A DNA stretch of 22,680 bases from an uncultured Candidatus Melainabacteria bacterium (GCA_937891325.1 CALAFU010000224.1:1-22680), one strand, 5' to 3'; shown: positions 14,710 to 22,619, counted from the stretch's first letter. The notes: a model not told the origin generated them from the letters alone. Program-made: numbers and translations.

Positions 14710-15401
14710 TGCGTGAAGCGTTAGAAGAAATATTTAACATTAAAATTACGGATGAAGATTTGTTCAAAAAAGCATTGACTCATCCGTCTTTTACTAAAGA
14801 AAATAACCTTAATTCACTTGATAATTACGAACGTTTAGAGTTTTTTGGCGATGCAGTTTTAAAACTTGCTATTTCTGAAAAATTAATCAAAAAATACCCA
14901 AAATCTCACGAGGGAGAACTAACAAAAATTCGTTCGATATTAATTTCCGATGCAACTTTGTCTAAGATTGCTGAAAAAATTAATATCACAGATTTAATCG
15001 TTTTAGGCACCCACGCTGAAAAAGCAGGAGAAAGAAAACGTTCTTCTATCAACGCTTGTGTGTTTGAAGCTCTTTTAGGAGCGTTTTATTTAGACGGCAA
15101 GCAAAAGGAAATTATTGATTTTCTAAACAATATTTTTGAAGATTACATTTTAGATATAAAAAACAATATGGCAAAATACAATGCCAAAGAGGTTTTGCAA
15201 GAATACACTCAATCAAAAACAAAGGAAGTTCCGCAATACAAATTGATTGAGGAGATTGGACCTGCACATGAACCAAAATTCAAAATGGAAGTACTTTATC
15301 AAAACAGAGTTTTGGCAACAGCAATCGGGACAAGTAAAAAAGATGCGGAACAAAAATGTGCTTACGAGGCTTGTAAAAAATTAGGAGTTATAAATGAGTA
15401 A
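14709..15401 (+). CDS. rnc: Ribonuclease III, with Cys at a catalytic-metal position
   Basis: A 230-residue RNase III that cleaves double-stranded RNA during rRNA and mRNA processing. The endonuclease domain (about 1-150) shows the signature ERLEFFGDAVL (41-51), giving E44 and D48, equivalent to E. coli E41 and D45. A C-terminal double-stranded-RNA-binding domain spans about 155-228 (ending SKKDAEQKCAYEACKKLG). In the second catalytic motif INACVFEALLGAFYLDG, E120 matches E. coli E117, but the position three residues earlier (E. coli D114, normally Asp) is C117, encoded by TGT at 15057-15059. The enzyme may therefore be altered in metal use. The start overlaps the cdsA stop by one base; the end overlaps rpe by 8 nt. 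Confidence 0.94.
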   Translation: MREALEEIFNIKITDEDLFKKALTHPSFTKENNLNSLDNYERLEFFGDAVLKLAISEKLIKKYPKSHEGELTKIRSILISDATLSKIAEKINITDLIVLGTHAEKAGERKRSSINACVFEALLGAFYLDGKQKEIIDFLNNIFEDYILDIKNNMAKYNAKEVLQEYTQSKTKEVPQYKLIEEIGPAHEPKFKMEVLYQNRVLATAIGTSKKDAEQKCAYEACKKLGVINE

Positions 15402-16044
15402 AGAAATTATTGTATCACCATCAATTTTGTCAGCAGATTTTGCTAATTTGGAAAGAGATATAAAATTAGTTGAAGATAACGGCGCTGATTGGATTCACGT
15501 TGACGTTATGGACGGTCATTTTGTACCAAACATTACAATCGGTATTCCTGTTGTAAAAGCCTTAAAACGCTTTGCTAGAAAACCTCTTGACGTTCATTTG
15601 ATGATTGATAACCCAGAAAAATATATTGAAGACTTTGCTAAAGCTGGTGCTGATATCATAACTTTTCACTATGAAGCTGTAAAACCAGAAAACATTGAAG
15701 AAATTTGCAAAAAAATTCAATCTTTAGGTTGCAAAGCAGGTATTTCAATTAAACCTAAAACTAATCAAAATGATATAATTCCATATTTACCATTCGTTGA
15801 TATGGTACTTGTAATGACCGTTGAACCAGGGTTTGGCGGACAAGAATTTATGCACTATTGCGCACAAAAAATTCCTACAATTCAACAAAACGGTAAAGAA
15901 GATTTAATCATTCAAGTTGACGGCGGAATTAACGACATAACTTCAAAAGTTTGCGTTTCTTTAGGTGCAACTTCACTTGTAGCAGGTAGTTACATTTACA
16001 AGAGCAAAGACGTTAAAAAAGCAATTGAGTCTTTAAGAGCGTAA
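15394..16044 (+). CDS. rpe: Ribulose-phosphate 3-epimerase
   Basis: A 216-residue TIM-barrel enzyme interconverting ribulose 5-phosphate and xylulose 5-phosphate in the pentose phosphate pathway. Motifs in order: SPSILSADFANLE, the metal- and substrate-binding HVDVMDGHFVPN, PLDVHLMI, MTVEPGFGGQEFM and QVDGGIN, then the phosphate-binding VAGSYIYK. TAGGAG lies inside the end of rnc, just upstream of the ATG, so the two genes overlap by 8 nt. Length is normal for the family. Confidence 0.96.
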   Translation: MSKEIIVSPSILSADFANLERDIKLVEDNGADWIHVDVMDGHFVPNITIGIPVVKALKRFARKPLDVHLMIDNPEKYIEDFAKAGADIITFHYEAVKPENIEEICKKIQSLGCKAGISIKPKTNQNDIIPYLPFVDMVLVMTVEPGFGGQEFMHYCAQKIPTIQQNGKEDLIIQVDGGINDITSKVCVSLGATSLVAGSYIYKSKDVKKAIESLRA

Positions 16045-16046
16045 GA

Positions 16047-17051
16047 ATGGCACAAACAGGACAAATCTTTAAAATTCATTCAGATTTTTATTATGTAAAT
16101 CATAATAATCAAACTTTTGAATGCAAATTAAGAGAAGTCCTTAAAAAACAAAAATTAAAAATTGTTGTAGGCGATTTTGTTGAATTTGAAAACGGTGCGA
16201 TTGAAAAAGTTTTACCTAAGAAAAACTATATTCCACGTCCAAACGTTGCAAACATTGACCAAATCGTAATTGTATCAGCCGTAAAAGAGCCTGAATTGAG
16301 CTTTGAGCAACTTAACCGATACATTGCATTTGCAAAATATTACAACATTCCAACAGAATTATGTTTCAACAAAAATGACTTGTCACTTGATGATTCAACC
16401 ATTGAAAAAGTATTCCAAATATACGAACCTCTTGGGTTTGACATAGTTTTCACTTCAGCAAAAGAAAAAGACGGGATTGAAGATTTTAAAGAAATTTTAG
16501 ACGGCAAAATCTCCGTTCTTTGCGGAAGTTCAGGAGTTGGGAAATCGAGTTTAATCAATGCAATTAACCCTAATTGCAACTTGAAAACAAAATCTGTCAG
16601 CGAAAAAACAGAACGAGGAACTCACACAACTCGACATTGTGAAATTATCAACATCACTGACACAATGAGAATTGTTGACACCCCAGGGTTTAGCAATTTA
16701 AAGTTTGACTTTTTAATGCCAAACGAGGTTGATTTACTTTTTGATGAAATTAGTCAATACAAGGGTTATTGCAAGTTTTCGGACTGTCTTCACGACAAAG
16801 AAACAGGTTGTGCAGTATTAGAGCACATTGATGACATTGATTTAAGCCGTTATCAAAGTTATTTAGCTTTTGTAAACGAGGCAAAAGAATACAAAGAACG
16901 AGTTAAATATTCAGGCACAAAGCACGAAAGAGAAACTCATTTCAAACATCACAACGACAAAATGGCAGTAAAAATTAGCGCTCAAAAACGTCAATCTGCT
17001 AGAAATACTCAAAAACAAAGCATACATAAAGAAATTCATGAGGATAAATAA
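16047..17051 (+). CDS. rsgA: Small ribosomal subunit biogenesis GTPase RsgA
   Basis: A 334-residue circularly permuted GTPase that acts late in 30S subunit assembly. An N-terminal OB-fold (about 1-70) precedes GTPase motifs in the permuted order: G4 NKND (108-111), G5 TSAK (136-139), G1 GSSGVGKSS (160-168), G2 around T192-T195, G3 DTPG (211-214). The C-terminal zinc-binding element has C242, C247, H249 and C255. The Lys/His-rich tail (KHHNDKMAVKISAQKRQSAR) probably contacts rRNA. It starts 2 nt after the rpe stop with only a weak ribosome-binding site. Its end contains the ribosome-binding site of the next gene. Confidence 0.95.
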   Translation: MAQTGQIFKIHSDFYYVNHNNQTFECKLREVLKKQKLKIVVGDFVEFENGAIEKVLPKKNYIPRPNVANIDQIVIVSAVKEPELSFEQLNRYIAFAKYYNIPTELCFNKNDLSLDDSTIEKVFQIYEPLGFDIVFTSAKEKDGIEDFKEILDGKISVLCGSSGVGKSSLINAINPNCNLKTKSVSEKTERGTHTTRHCEIINITDTMRIVDTPGFSNLKFDFLMPNEVDLLFDEISQYKGYCKFSDCLHDKETGCAVLEHIDDIDLSRYQSYLAFVNEAKEYKERVKYSGTKHERETHFKHHNDKMAVKISAQKRQSARNTQKQSIHKEIHEDK

Positions 17052-17052
17052 A

Positions 17053-17907
17053 ATGAAAGAATTAATTGATTTAGTAAACAAAAAATTAGACGAATACTTA
17101 CCTGTGAGCTATCCAGAAGAAATCTTCGAATCAATGCGTTACAGCCTACTTGCAGGTGGTAAAAGATTAAGACCGATTATGTGTCTTGAAGCATGCAGAG
17201 TTTTCGGTGGAGAAATGGAAAAAGCACTTCCAACAGCTTGTGCATTTGAAATGTTACACACTCAAAGCCTTATCCACGACGATTTACCTTGCATGGATAA
17301 CGACGATTACAGACGTGGCAAACTTACTAACCACAAAAAATTCTCAGAAAGCACTGCCGTTCTTGCAGGTGACGCTCTAATCAGTTACGGAACTCAATTA
17401 ATTATTGATAAATCAGACCTTCCGGCTGAAACAATTGTAAAAGTATTAAGAGAACACGCTCTTGCAGCAGGTGCTTACGGAATTATTGCGGGTCAAGTGG
17501 TTGATATTGCAATGGAAGGCAAACCTTATGATGCTAAAATTCTTGAATATATTCACACTCACAAGACTGCCGATTTATTCAAAGCAGCACTAAAAGCTGG
17601 TGCACATATTGCAAACGCAAACGAAGAACAACTTAAAGCAATGGACGATTTTGGTCAAGTGCTTGGATTTGCGTTCCAAATTTGTGACGATATTTTAGAT
17701 GAAACTTCTACTTTTGAAGAAATGGGTAAAACTATGGGTAAAGATAAAGAAGAAGGAAAGCTAACATATACGGCACTTTTCGGAATTGAAAAAGCTAAAT
17801 GTGAACTTAATTGCCTTTTAGACAAGGCTTATGATATACTAAAGAAACAAAATATTGAGTCTGATGTCTTCAACTCAATTATTAATTCAATAAGAGAAAA
17901 GGTATAA
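17053..17907 (+). CDS. Polyprenyl synthase: farnesyl/geranylgeranyl diphosphate synthase
   Basis: A 284-residue short-chain trans-prenyltransferase. It condenses isopentenyl diphosphate with allylic diphosphates to give C15 or C20 prenyl diphosphates for quinones, undecaprenyl carriers or carotenoids. Motifs: GGKRLRP (35-41), first Asp-rich motif DDLPCMDNDD (76-85, with the two-residue insertion of bacterial type II enzymes) and second motif CDDILD (211-216). The HTQSLIHDDLPCMDNDDYRR stretch is strikingly like cyanobacterial/plastid GGPP synthases (crtE), but product length cannot be fixed. The ATG at 17053 is preferred over the one at 17038, because GAGGA (17040-17044) sits 8 nt before it; the 17038 ATG overlaps that site and lies inside rsgA. 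Confidence 0.9.
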   Translation: MKELIDLVNKKLDEYLPVSYPEEIFESMRYSLLAGGKRLRPIMCLEACRVFGGEMEKALPTACAFEMLHTQSLIHDDLPCMDNDDYRRGKLTNHKKFSESTAVLAGDALISYGTQLIIDKSDLPAETIVKVLREHALAAGAYGIIAGQVVDIAMEGKPYDAKILEYIHTHKTADLFKAALKAGAHIANANEEQLKAMDDFGQVLGFAFQICDDILDETSTFEEMGKTMGKDKEEGKLTYTALFGIEKAKCELNCLLDKAYDILKKQNIESDVFNSIINSIREKV

Positions 17908-17908
17908 A

Positions 17909-18379
17909 ATGGAAAATTTAATCGCAAAGTACACAAACACAGGTATTGAAGCAATCGCAGCAGGTCTTTTGGCTGCCTTTGTTGCACAAGTAATCAAGAT
18001 AACTTTAGATATTATTATCAATAAAAGAGTTGATTTCAGAATATTTACAACCACAGGCGGTATGCCAAGCTCACACTCTGCCGGTGTTGTAGCCTTATCA
18101 ACAATCGTTGGTATCTTAGACGGCTTTACTTCAACAATGTTTGCCGTTGCTATCGGTTACGCTTTTGTTGTAATGTATGATGCAGCCGGTATTCGTAGAG
18201 CATCTGGTAAAATGGCTGTTTGCTTAAACAAAATGGTTGCAGATTTCTACAAACACGACGTAAACGCTGCCGGTACAAAGTTAAAAGAAATGTTAGGTCA
18301 TACTCCTAAAGAAGTTTTCTGCGGTGCAATCTTAGGCGTTGTATTTGCATTCTTCTTTCACTACATCATTCTTTTATAG
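17909..18379 (+). CDS. Divergent PAP2 (DUF212) family membrane protein
   Basis: A 156-residue protein with about 4-5 hydrophobic segments and the conserved GGMPSSHSAG (50-59), characteristic of the DUF212 family, distantly related to acid phosphatases/vanadium haloperoxidases (PAP2). The MYDAAGIRRASGKMA segment further on is also family-typical. It is probably a membrane phosphatase; its position directly after the prenyl synthase gene (1-nt gap) suggests a prenyl-diphosphate substrate, which is inference. I recall a similar pairing with crtE in cyanobacteria but cannot verify it here. AAAAGG precedes the ATG. Confidence 0.85.
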   Translation: MENLIAKYTNTGIEAIAAGLLAAFVAQVIKITLDIIINKRVDFRIFTTTGGMPSSHSAGVVALSTIVGILDGFTSTMFAVAIGYAFVVMYDAAGIRRASGKMAVCLNKMVADFYKHDVNAAGTKLKEMLGHTPKEVFCGAILGVVFAFFFHYIILL

Positions 18380-18388
18380 AGAAAATTT

Positions 18389-19081
18389 ATGAAAAATTCT
18401 TGCTTAAAATTTAACGCTTTCACACTTGCAGAAATGCTTGTAGTTCTTTTTGTCATAGGTGTAATCTCTATGATGACAATTCCAACAGTCGTGAAGGTCA
18501 ACAAGGAAAGAGCTATTTCGGATTTATTGAGCGAAAATTATAAAAAAATTGAACTCGCTTTAGTCATAGACAAAATTTCAAACTTTGATGTTACTGATTT
18601 TGGGTTCAGTGCGCTTAGCAAACCTTATAAATCAGCTGAATTTACAGAAGTTTTGAGAGAAAAAATGAAGGTTTTGAATTACTGCACTCCTTCAGAAAGC
18701 TCTTGCGGATTTGAATCACAAACACTTCGTGGGTACAAATTACGCATGATGAACGGAAGTTCTATGCTGATTAATGATGATTTTAGAGGGGAATACGACC
18801 CTGTTGACGGCACAAACAGAATTTTAGGCGCAACATACATTGATATTGACGGTCCAAACGGTTCAAACACAGCAGGACGTGACCAATTCGGGTTTTACAC
18901 AACTCAAAAAGGCTTAATTCCAATGGGCGGACCTAAAGACAGGCTTGTTCCATTTTCTGATTGCATTTCGCAACAAGGACTTTCTTTCGCTTGCTCTGCT
19001 TGGGTTTTATTAAATAAAAATATGGATTACAAAAATTGCCCAAATGTTATTAATTGGGACGACAAGACAACGTGCAACTGA
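18389..19081 (+). CDS. Type II secretion/type IV pilin-like protein (prepilin N-methylation signal)
   Basis: A 230-residue pilin-like protein. Residues 1-10 (MKNSCLKFNA) are a short leader, followed by the class III signal FTLAEMLVVLFVIGVISMMT with Glu at mature position 5 and a hydrophobic helix. A prepilin peptidase would be expected to cut before F11; the -1 residue is Ala instead of the usual Gly. The globular part is predicted extracellular, has Cys pairs (CTPSESSC, CISQQGLSFAC, and a pair near the C-terminus) and a DIDGPNG stretch reminiscent of pseudopilin Ca2+ sites. No pilus or secretion machinery genes are nearby, so it is an orphan. It starts 9 nt after the DUF212 stop; the ribosome-binding site is weak. 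Confidence 0.8.
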   Translation: MKNSCLKFNAFTLAEMLVVLFVIGVISMMTIPTVVKVNKERAISDLLSENYKKIELALVIDKISNFDVTDFGFSALSKPYKSAEFTEVLREKMKVLNYCTPSESSCGFESQTLRGYKLRMMNGSSMLINDDFRGEYDPVDGTNRILGATYIDIDGPNGSNTAGRDQFGFYTTQKGLIPMGGPKDRLVPFSDCISQQGLSFACSAWVLLNKNMDYKNCPNVINWDDKTTCN

Positions 19082-19132
19082 GATGCCTAGAGGCATTGAT
19101 ACATAGAGGTTTGGCTAATTTTTACTATTTTC

Positions 19133-19160
19133 TTGAAAAAATTTTTGTTTATGCTATTAT
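19133..19160 (+). promoter_or_regulatory. Promoter of efp-accB-accC
   Basis: -35 TTGAAA (19133-19138), 16-nt spacer, extended -10 TGCTATTAT with TATTAT at 19155-19160. The leader of about 22 nt carries AGGAG close to the ATG at 19189. Confidence 0.65.
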
Positions 19161-19188
19161 TTACCCATAGTTAAAAAAAGGAGAATTT

Positions 19189-19749
19189 ATGATTTCGGTA
19201 AACGATTTAAAAACAGGCTTAACTCTACAACTAGACGGTGGCTCTTTATGGTCAGTAGTTGAATTCTTGCACGTAAAACCTGGTAAAGGTGCAGCTTTCG
19301 TAAGAACTAAATTGAAAAACGTCGAAACTGGTCAAGTTGTTGAAAAAACATTCAGAGCTGGTGAAAAAGTTGCTAAAGCTATGCTTGATCGTAGAGATAT
19401 GCAATATTTATACAAAGAAGGTACAGGCTATGTAATGATGGATTTGGAAACTTATGAACAAATCACAGTTACAGCAGATATGATTGGCGACGGTATCAAA
19501 TACTTAAAAGAAAACATGAACGTTTCTGTTTTAACTCACGAAGGTAATGTAATCGGTGTTGACCTTCCAACTCACGTTGAATTAGAAGTTGTAAACACTC
19601 CACCTGCTGAAAAGGGTAACACTTCTCAAGGTGGTACAAAACCTGCTGAAACTGAAACAGGCGCAGTAGTTAACGTTCCATTCTTCGTTGTAAACGGCGA
19701 CAGAATTAGAATTGATACAAGAACTAACGAATATCTTGACAGATGCTAG
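19189..19749 (+). CDS. efp: Elongation factor P
   Basis: A 186-residue EF-P, which relieves ribosome stalling at polyproline stretches. The N-terminal KOW-like domain carries the tip loop HVKPGKGAAFVRTK, with Lys33 at the position that is post-translationally modified in Lys-type EF-Ps. Two OB domains follow (MISVNDLKTG..., VLTHEGNVIGVDLP, and the C-terminal FVVNGDRIRIDTRTNEYLDR signature). AGGAG lies 5-6 nt before the ATG. Its own promoter precedes it. The placement directly before accB is, as I recall, a cyanobacterial gene order. Confidence 0.97.
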   Translation: MISVNDLKTGLTLQLDGGSLWSVVEFLHVKPGKGAAFVRTKLKNVETGQVVEKTFRAGEKVAKAMLDRRDMQYLYKEGTGYVMMDLETYEQITVTADMIGDGIKYLKENMNVSVLTHEGNVIGVDLPTHVELEVVNTPPAEKGNTSQGGTKPAETETGAVVNVPFFVVNGDRIRIDTRTNEYLDRC

Positions 19750-19760
19750 TATATCTAGCA
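19744..19760 (+). other. Small hairpin spanning the efp stop codon
   Basis: TGCTAG (19744-19749) / CTAGCA (19755-19760) with a 5-nt loop. The left arm includes the efp TAG stop. There is no T-run, so it is not a terminator; it could affect mRNA stability or coupling between efp and accB, or be chance. Confidence 0.3.
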
Positions 19761-19782
19761 CTGTCTAGAAAGGATTTAGAAT

Positions 19783-20241
19783 ATGAAGTTTGATTTAAAA
19801 TATTTAGAAAAGTTGGCTAAATTGATGAATGAGTCTGAATTGACAGAAATGCAATTAGAAGACCAAGAACAATCAATTGTACTAAAAAGAGAAAAACAAA
19901 CGGTAACAACTAACGTAGTTGCAGCTCCTGTTGTTGAAGCTAAAGCTCCAGCACCTGCTAAAGTTGAAGAAGTTAAAGAAGATAACACTTCTTCTATCGC
20001 TAAAACTGCAAAAGCTGTAAAATCACCTATGGTTGGTACTTTCTATAAAGCAGCATCTCCAGATGCTCCTGCTTTTGTTGAGGTTGGATCACTTGTCGCT
20101 CAGGGCGAAGTTGTTTGTATCATTGAAGCAATGAAACTTATGAACGAAATTGAATCAGATTTTTCAGGTAAAGTTGTTGAAATTTGCGTAGACGACGGAC
20201 AACCTGTTGAATATGGTCAAGTGTTAATGTATATTGAATAA
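19783..20241 (+). CDS. accB: Biotin carboxyl carrier protein of acetyl-CoA carboxylase
   Basis: A 152-residue BCCP. The C-terminal biotinyl domain (about 78-152) contains EAMKLM with Lys118 as the biotinylation site, preceded by SPMVGTFYKA and a thumb-like region (ASPDAPAFVEVG). An Ala/Pro/Glu/Val-rich linker (about 45-68) joins it to an N-terminal helical part that contacts the rest of the complex. It carries CO2 between AccC and AccAD in malonyl-CoA synthesis. AAAGGA precedes the ATG. It lies 33 nt after efp and 25 nt before accC. Confidence 0.97.
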   Translation: MKFDLKYLEKLAKLMNESELTEMQLEDQEQSIVLKREKQTVTTNVVAAPVVEAKAPAPAKVEEVKEDNTSSIAKTAKAVKSPMVGTFYKAASPDAPAFVEVGSLVAQGEVVCIIEAMKLMNEIESDFSGKVVEICVDDGQPVEYGQVLMYIE

Positions 20242-20266
20242 ATTTAAAAATTAGGAATAGAATATT

Positions 20267-21622
20267 ATGTTTAGAAAAGTTCTTGTTGCAAACCGTGGCG
20301 AAATTTCGGTTAGAATCATAAGAGCATGCCGTGAATTAGGTATTCCGACTGTTGCTGTATATTCAGAAGCAGATGCAAATTCACTTCACGTAAGACTTGC
20401 AACTGATGCTTATTGTATTGGACCTGCTGATAGCTCAAAGAGTTATTTAAGCATTCCTGCAATTATGTCTGTTGCTGAACTTGCAGGTGTTGATGCTATT
20501 CACCCTGGATACGGTTTCTTATCTGAAAGAGCTGATTTTGCAGCAATTTGTGAACAACATAACATCAAGTTTATCGGACCTTCTTCTCAATCAATGAGAA
20601 AAATGGGTGATAAAGCTAATGCTCGTAAGACAATGATTGAAAACGATGTACCTGTAATCCCTGGTACAGGCATTGTTCACGATGCAAAAGAAGTTATTAA
20701 ATTTGCTAAAAAAGTTAAATATCCGGTTATCTTGAAGGCTACTGCTGGTGGTGGCGGTAAAGGTATGAGAGTTTGCAGAAACGATGATGAAGTAGCTACA
20801 AACTTACAACTTTGCCAATCAGAAGCAGAAAAATCTTTCGGTAATCCAGACGTTTACTGTGAAAAATATTTAGAAAACCCTCGTCACATTGAGGTTCAAA
20901 TCATCGGCGACCAATACGGAAACTACATCTACTTAGGCGAACGTGATTGTTCAGTACAAAGACGTCACCAAAAGTTGATTGAAGAAACTCCATCACCTGC
21001 AGTTGATGAACGTACAAGAAGAAAAATGGGTGAAGCATCTATTCGTGCAGCAAAAGCTGTTAAATACGAAGGTGTTGGTACTTGTGAATTCTTGCTTGAT
21101 AGCGACGGAAAATGGTACTTCATGGAAATGAATACTCGTGTTCAAGTAGAACACTGTATTACTGAAATGATTTCTAGGGTTGATATTGTAAGACAACAAA
21201 TTCTTGTTGCTTCAGGCGAAAAATTACAATACAAACAAAAAGATATTAACCTACAAGGTCACGCAATTGAATGTAGAATTAACGCAGAAAATCCTGAAAA
21301 GAACTTTATGCCTTGTCCAGGAACTATCGAAGGATATGTTCAACCTGGGGGATTTGGTGTTCGTGTAGATTCTCACGTTTACCCAGGGTATAAAATTCCA
21401 CCTTACTACGATTCAATGATTGGTAAATTAATTTGCTGGGGTGAAAACAGAAACCAAGCAAGACGTAGAATGTACCAAGCATTAAAAGAATACGTTGTAA
21501 TCGGCGTTGAAACTACTATTCCGTTCGATTTAGAAGTTATTGAAGATGAAGTTTTCAAAACAGGTGACTTCAACACAAGTTTCCTAGAAGACTTTTACAG
21601 AAGAAAAGAAAACAAAAAGTAA
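20267..21622 (+). CDS. accC: Biotin carboxylase subunit of acetyl-CoA carboxylase
   Basis: A 451-residue ATP-grasp enzyme that carboxylates biotin on AccB using ATP and bicarbonate. Visible motifs: N-terminal VLVANRGEISVRIIRA, IHPGYGFLSER, the glycine-rich ATP loop ATAGGGGKGMRV (158-169), the H-Q/E region CSVQRRHQKLIEE, and MNTRVQVEHCITE near residue 288 with the catalytic-site Arg and Glu. Length is the usual 445-455. TAGGA lies upstream of the ATG. The carboxyltransferase subunits (accA, accD) are not in the window. No terminator is evident before the TPR gene. Confidence 0.97.
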   Translation: MFRKVLVANRGEISVRIIRACRELGIPTVAVYSEADANSLHVRLATDAYCIGPADSSKSYLSIPAIMSVAELAGVDAIHPGYGFLSERADFAAICEQHNIKFIGPSSQSMRKMGDKANARKTMIENDVPVIPGTGIVHDAKEVIKFAKKVKYPVILKATAGGGGKGMRVCRNDDEVATNLQLCQSEAEKSFGNPDVYCEKYLENPRHIEVQIIGDQYGNYIYLGERDCSVQRRHQKLIEETPSPAVDERTRRKMGEASIRAAKAVKYEGVGTCEFLLDSDGKWYFMEMNTRVQVEHCITEMISRVDIVRQQILVASGEKLQYKQKDINLQGHAIECRINAENPEKNFMPCPGTIEGYVQPGGFGVRVDSHVYPGYKIPPYYDSMIGKLICWGENRNQARRRMYQALKEYVVIGVETTIPFDLEVIEDEVFKTGDFNTSFLEDFYRRKENKK

Positions 21623-21640
21623 TTTTTTAACTTTACATCT

Positions 21641-21668
21641 TTGCAACTTTTGAAAAAACGTTTATAAT
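21641..21668 (+). promoter_or_regulatory. Promoter of the TPR gene, probable leaderless start
   Basis: -35 TTGCAA (21641-21646), 16-nt spacer, perfect TATAAT (21663-21668), then 6 nt (AGTAAT) to the ATG at 21675. Transcription would begin at or next to the A of the start codon. No Shine-Dalgarno is present. The spacing is the same as at the ClC gene. Confidence 0.6.
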
Positions 21669-21674
21669 AGTAAT

Positions 21675-22619
21675 ATGAGCGATGATCAAGATTTACAAGA
21701 AATTGAGGAATTGCAAGCAATTCTTCGTGAAGATTCGTCTAACTTCCAAGCTAGACGACGTTTGGCTGTGGTTTTGTTAGACAAGGGTTTTAACGAGGAA
21801 GCCTTAAAACAGTTTCAATTCTTGATTAGTATTTTCCCAAACGATGCGGGTCTTTATTACAATAAAGGTATCGTTCATGAAAAAATGCGTGATAGTGCAA
21901 AGGCTGAACAAGCCTATTTAAAAGCGATTGAACTATCACCAGATGACACAGATTTTTATTATAACTTGGGGCTTGTTTATATTGATATGCGTGAATTTGA
22001 CAAAGCTATTGAGTGCTTTAAACGCGTATTATCAACAGATGTAGACGATTCAAACAGTTATTTCAATTTAGGTCTTTGTTATGTAAAAAAAGAACAACCC
22101 GAAATTGCAAAAGTATGTTTTATGAAAGCTGTACAACTTAACAGCAACGATATTTTTGCGCATTTCCATTTAGGTTACATTTATAGAAACGAAGGCAAAA
22201 TTCCAGAGGCAATTGCAGAATACAAAAAAGTTATTGAACAATCACCAAATTACAGTTGGGCTTACTTCAATTTAGGCTCAATTGCTTATGACCAAGGGGA
22301 TTACAACTCTGCATTGGGTTATTTACAAAAAACATTAGAATACAATCCTCGTGACATTGAAGCGTACAAAATTATGACCAAAATTTTGTTCAAAACAGAA
22401 CGCTACGATGAGGCTTACGGCATCATGAAGGTTGCACTAGAAGAAGTTCCTGACAACGGCGATTTGTATTACGTAATGGCGCAAGTTTTGAAATACAAAC
22501 AAATGTGGGCAGAATACAAAGAGTGCATGACACTTGCTATGGAAAACCACGACACACTTTCAATTCAGCCTAAAGAAGTTCAAGCCGAATTAGAGAAAAA
22601 TTTACCGCAAGGAGTGTAA
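21675..22619 (+). CDS. Tetratricopeptide-repeat protein
   Basis: A 314-residue soluble protein built almost entirely of about 8 TPR units of 34 residues. Clear examples are AGLYYNKGIVHEKMRDSAKA (about 56-75), TDFYYNLGLVYIDMREFDKA (about 90-109), SNSYFNLGLCYVKKEQPEIA, IFAHFHLGYIYRNEGKIPEA and SWAYFNLGSIAYDQGDYNSA. TPR arrays are protein-binding scaffolds, and this one has no catalytic domain, signal peptide or membrane helix, so its partner and pathway are unknown. It lies 52 nt after accC with its own promoter, suggesting independent expression rather than an acetyl-CoA carboxylase role. The start lacks a Shine-Dalgarno and is probably leaderless. Confidence 0.9.
   Translation: MSDDQDLQEIEELQAILREDSSNFQARRRLAVVLLDKGFNEEALKQFQFLISIFPNDAGLYYNKGIVHEKMRDSAKAEQAYLKAIELSPDDTDFYYNLGLVYIDMREFDKAIECFKRVLSTDVDDSNSYFNLGLCYVKKEQPEIAKVCFMKAVQLNSNDIFAHFHLGYIYRNEGKIPEAIAEYKKVIEQSPNYSWAYFNLGSIAYDQGDYNSALGYLQKTLEYNPRDIEAYKIMTKILFKTERYDEAYGIMKVALEEVPDNGDLYYVMAQVLKYKQMWAEYKECMTLAMENHDTLSIQPKEVQAELEKNLPQGV

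Noticed and set aside
17038..17052. Upstream ATG for the prenyl synthase
   Set aside because: It overlaps the GAGGA that serves the ATG at 17053 and would add five non-conserved residues inside rsgA.
19083..19096. ATGCCTAGAGGCAT inverted repeat after the pilin gene as a terminator
   Set aside because: The centre is only 2 nt and no T-run follows directly, so it cannot be called an intrinsic terminator; termination here is unclear.
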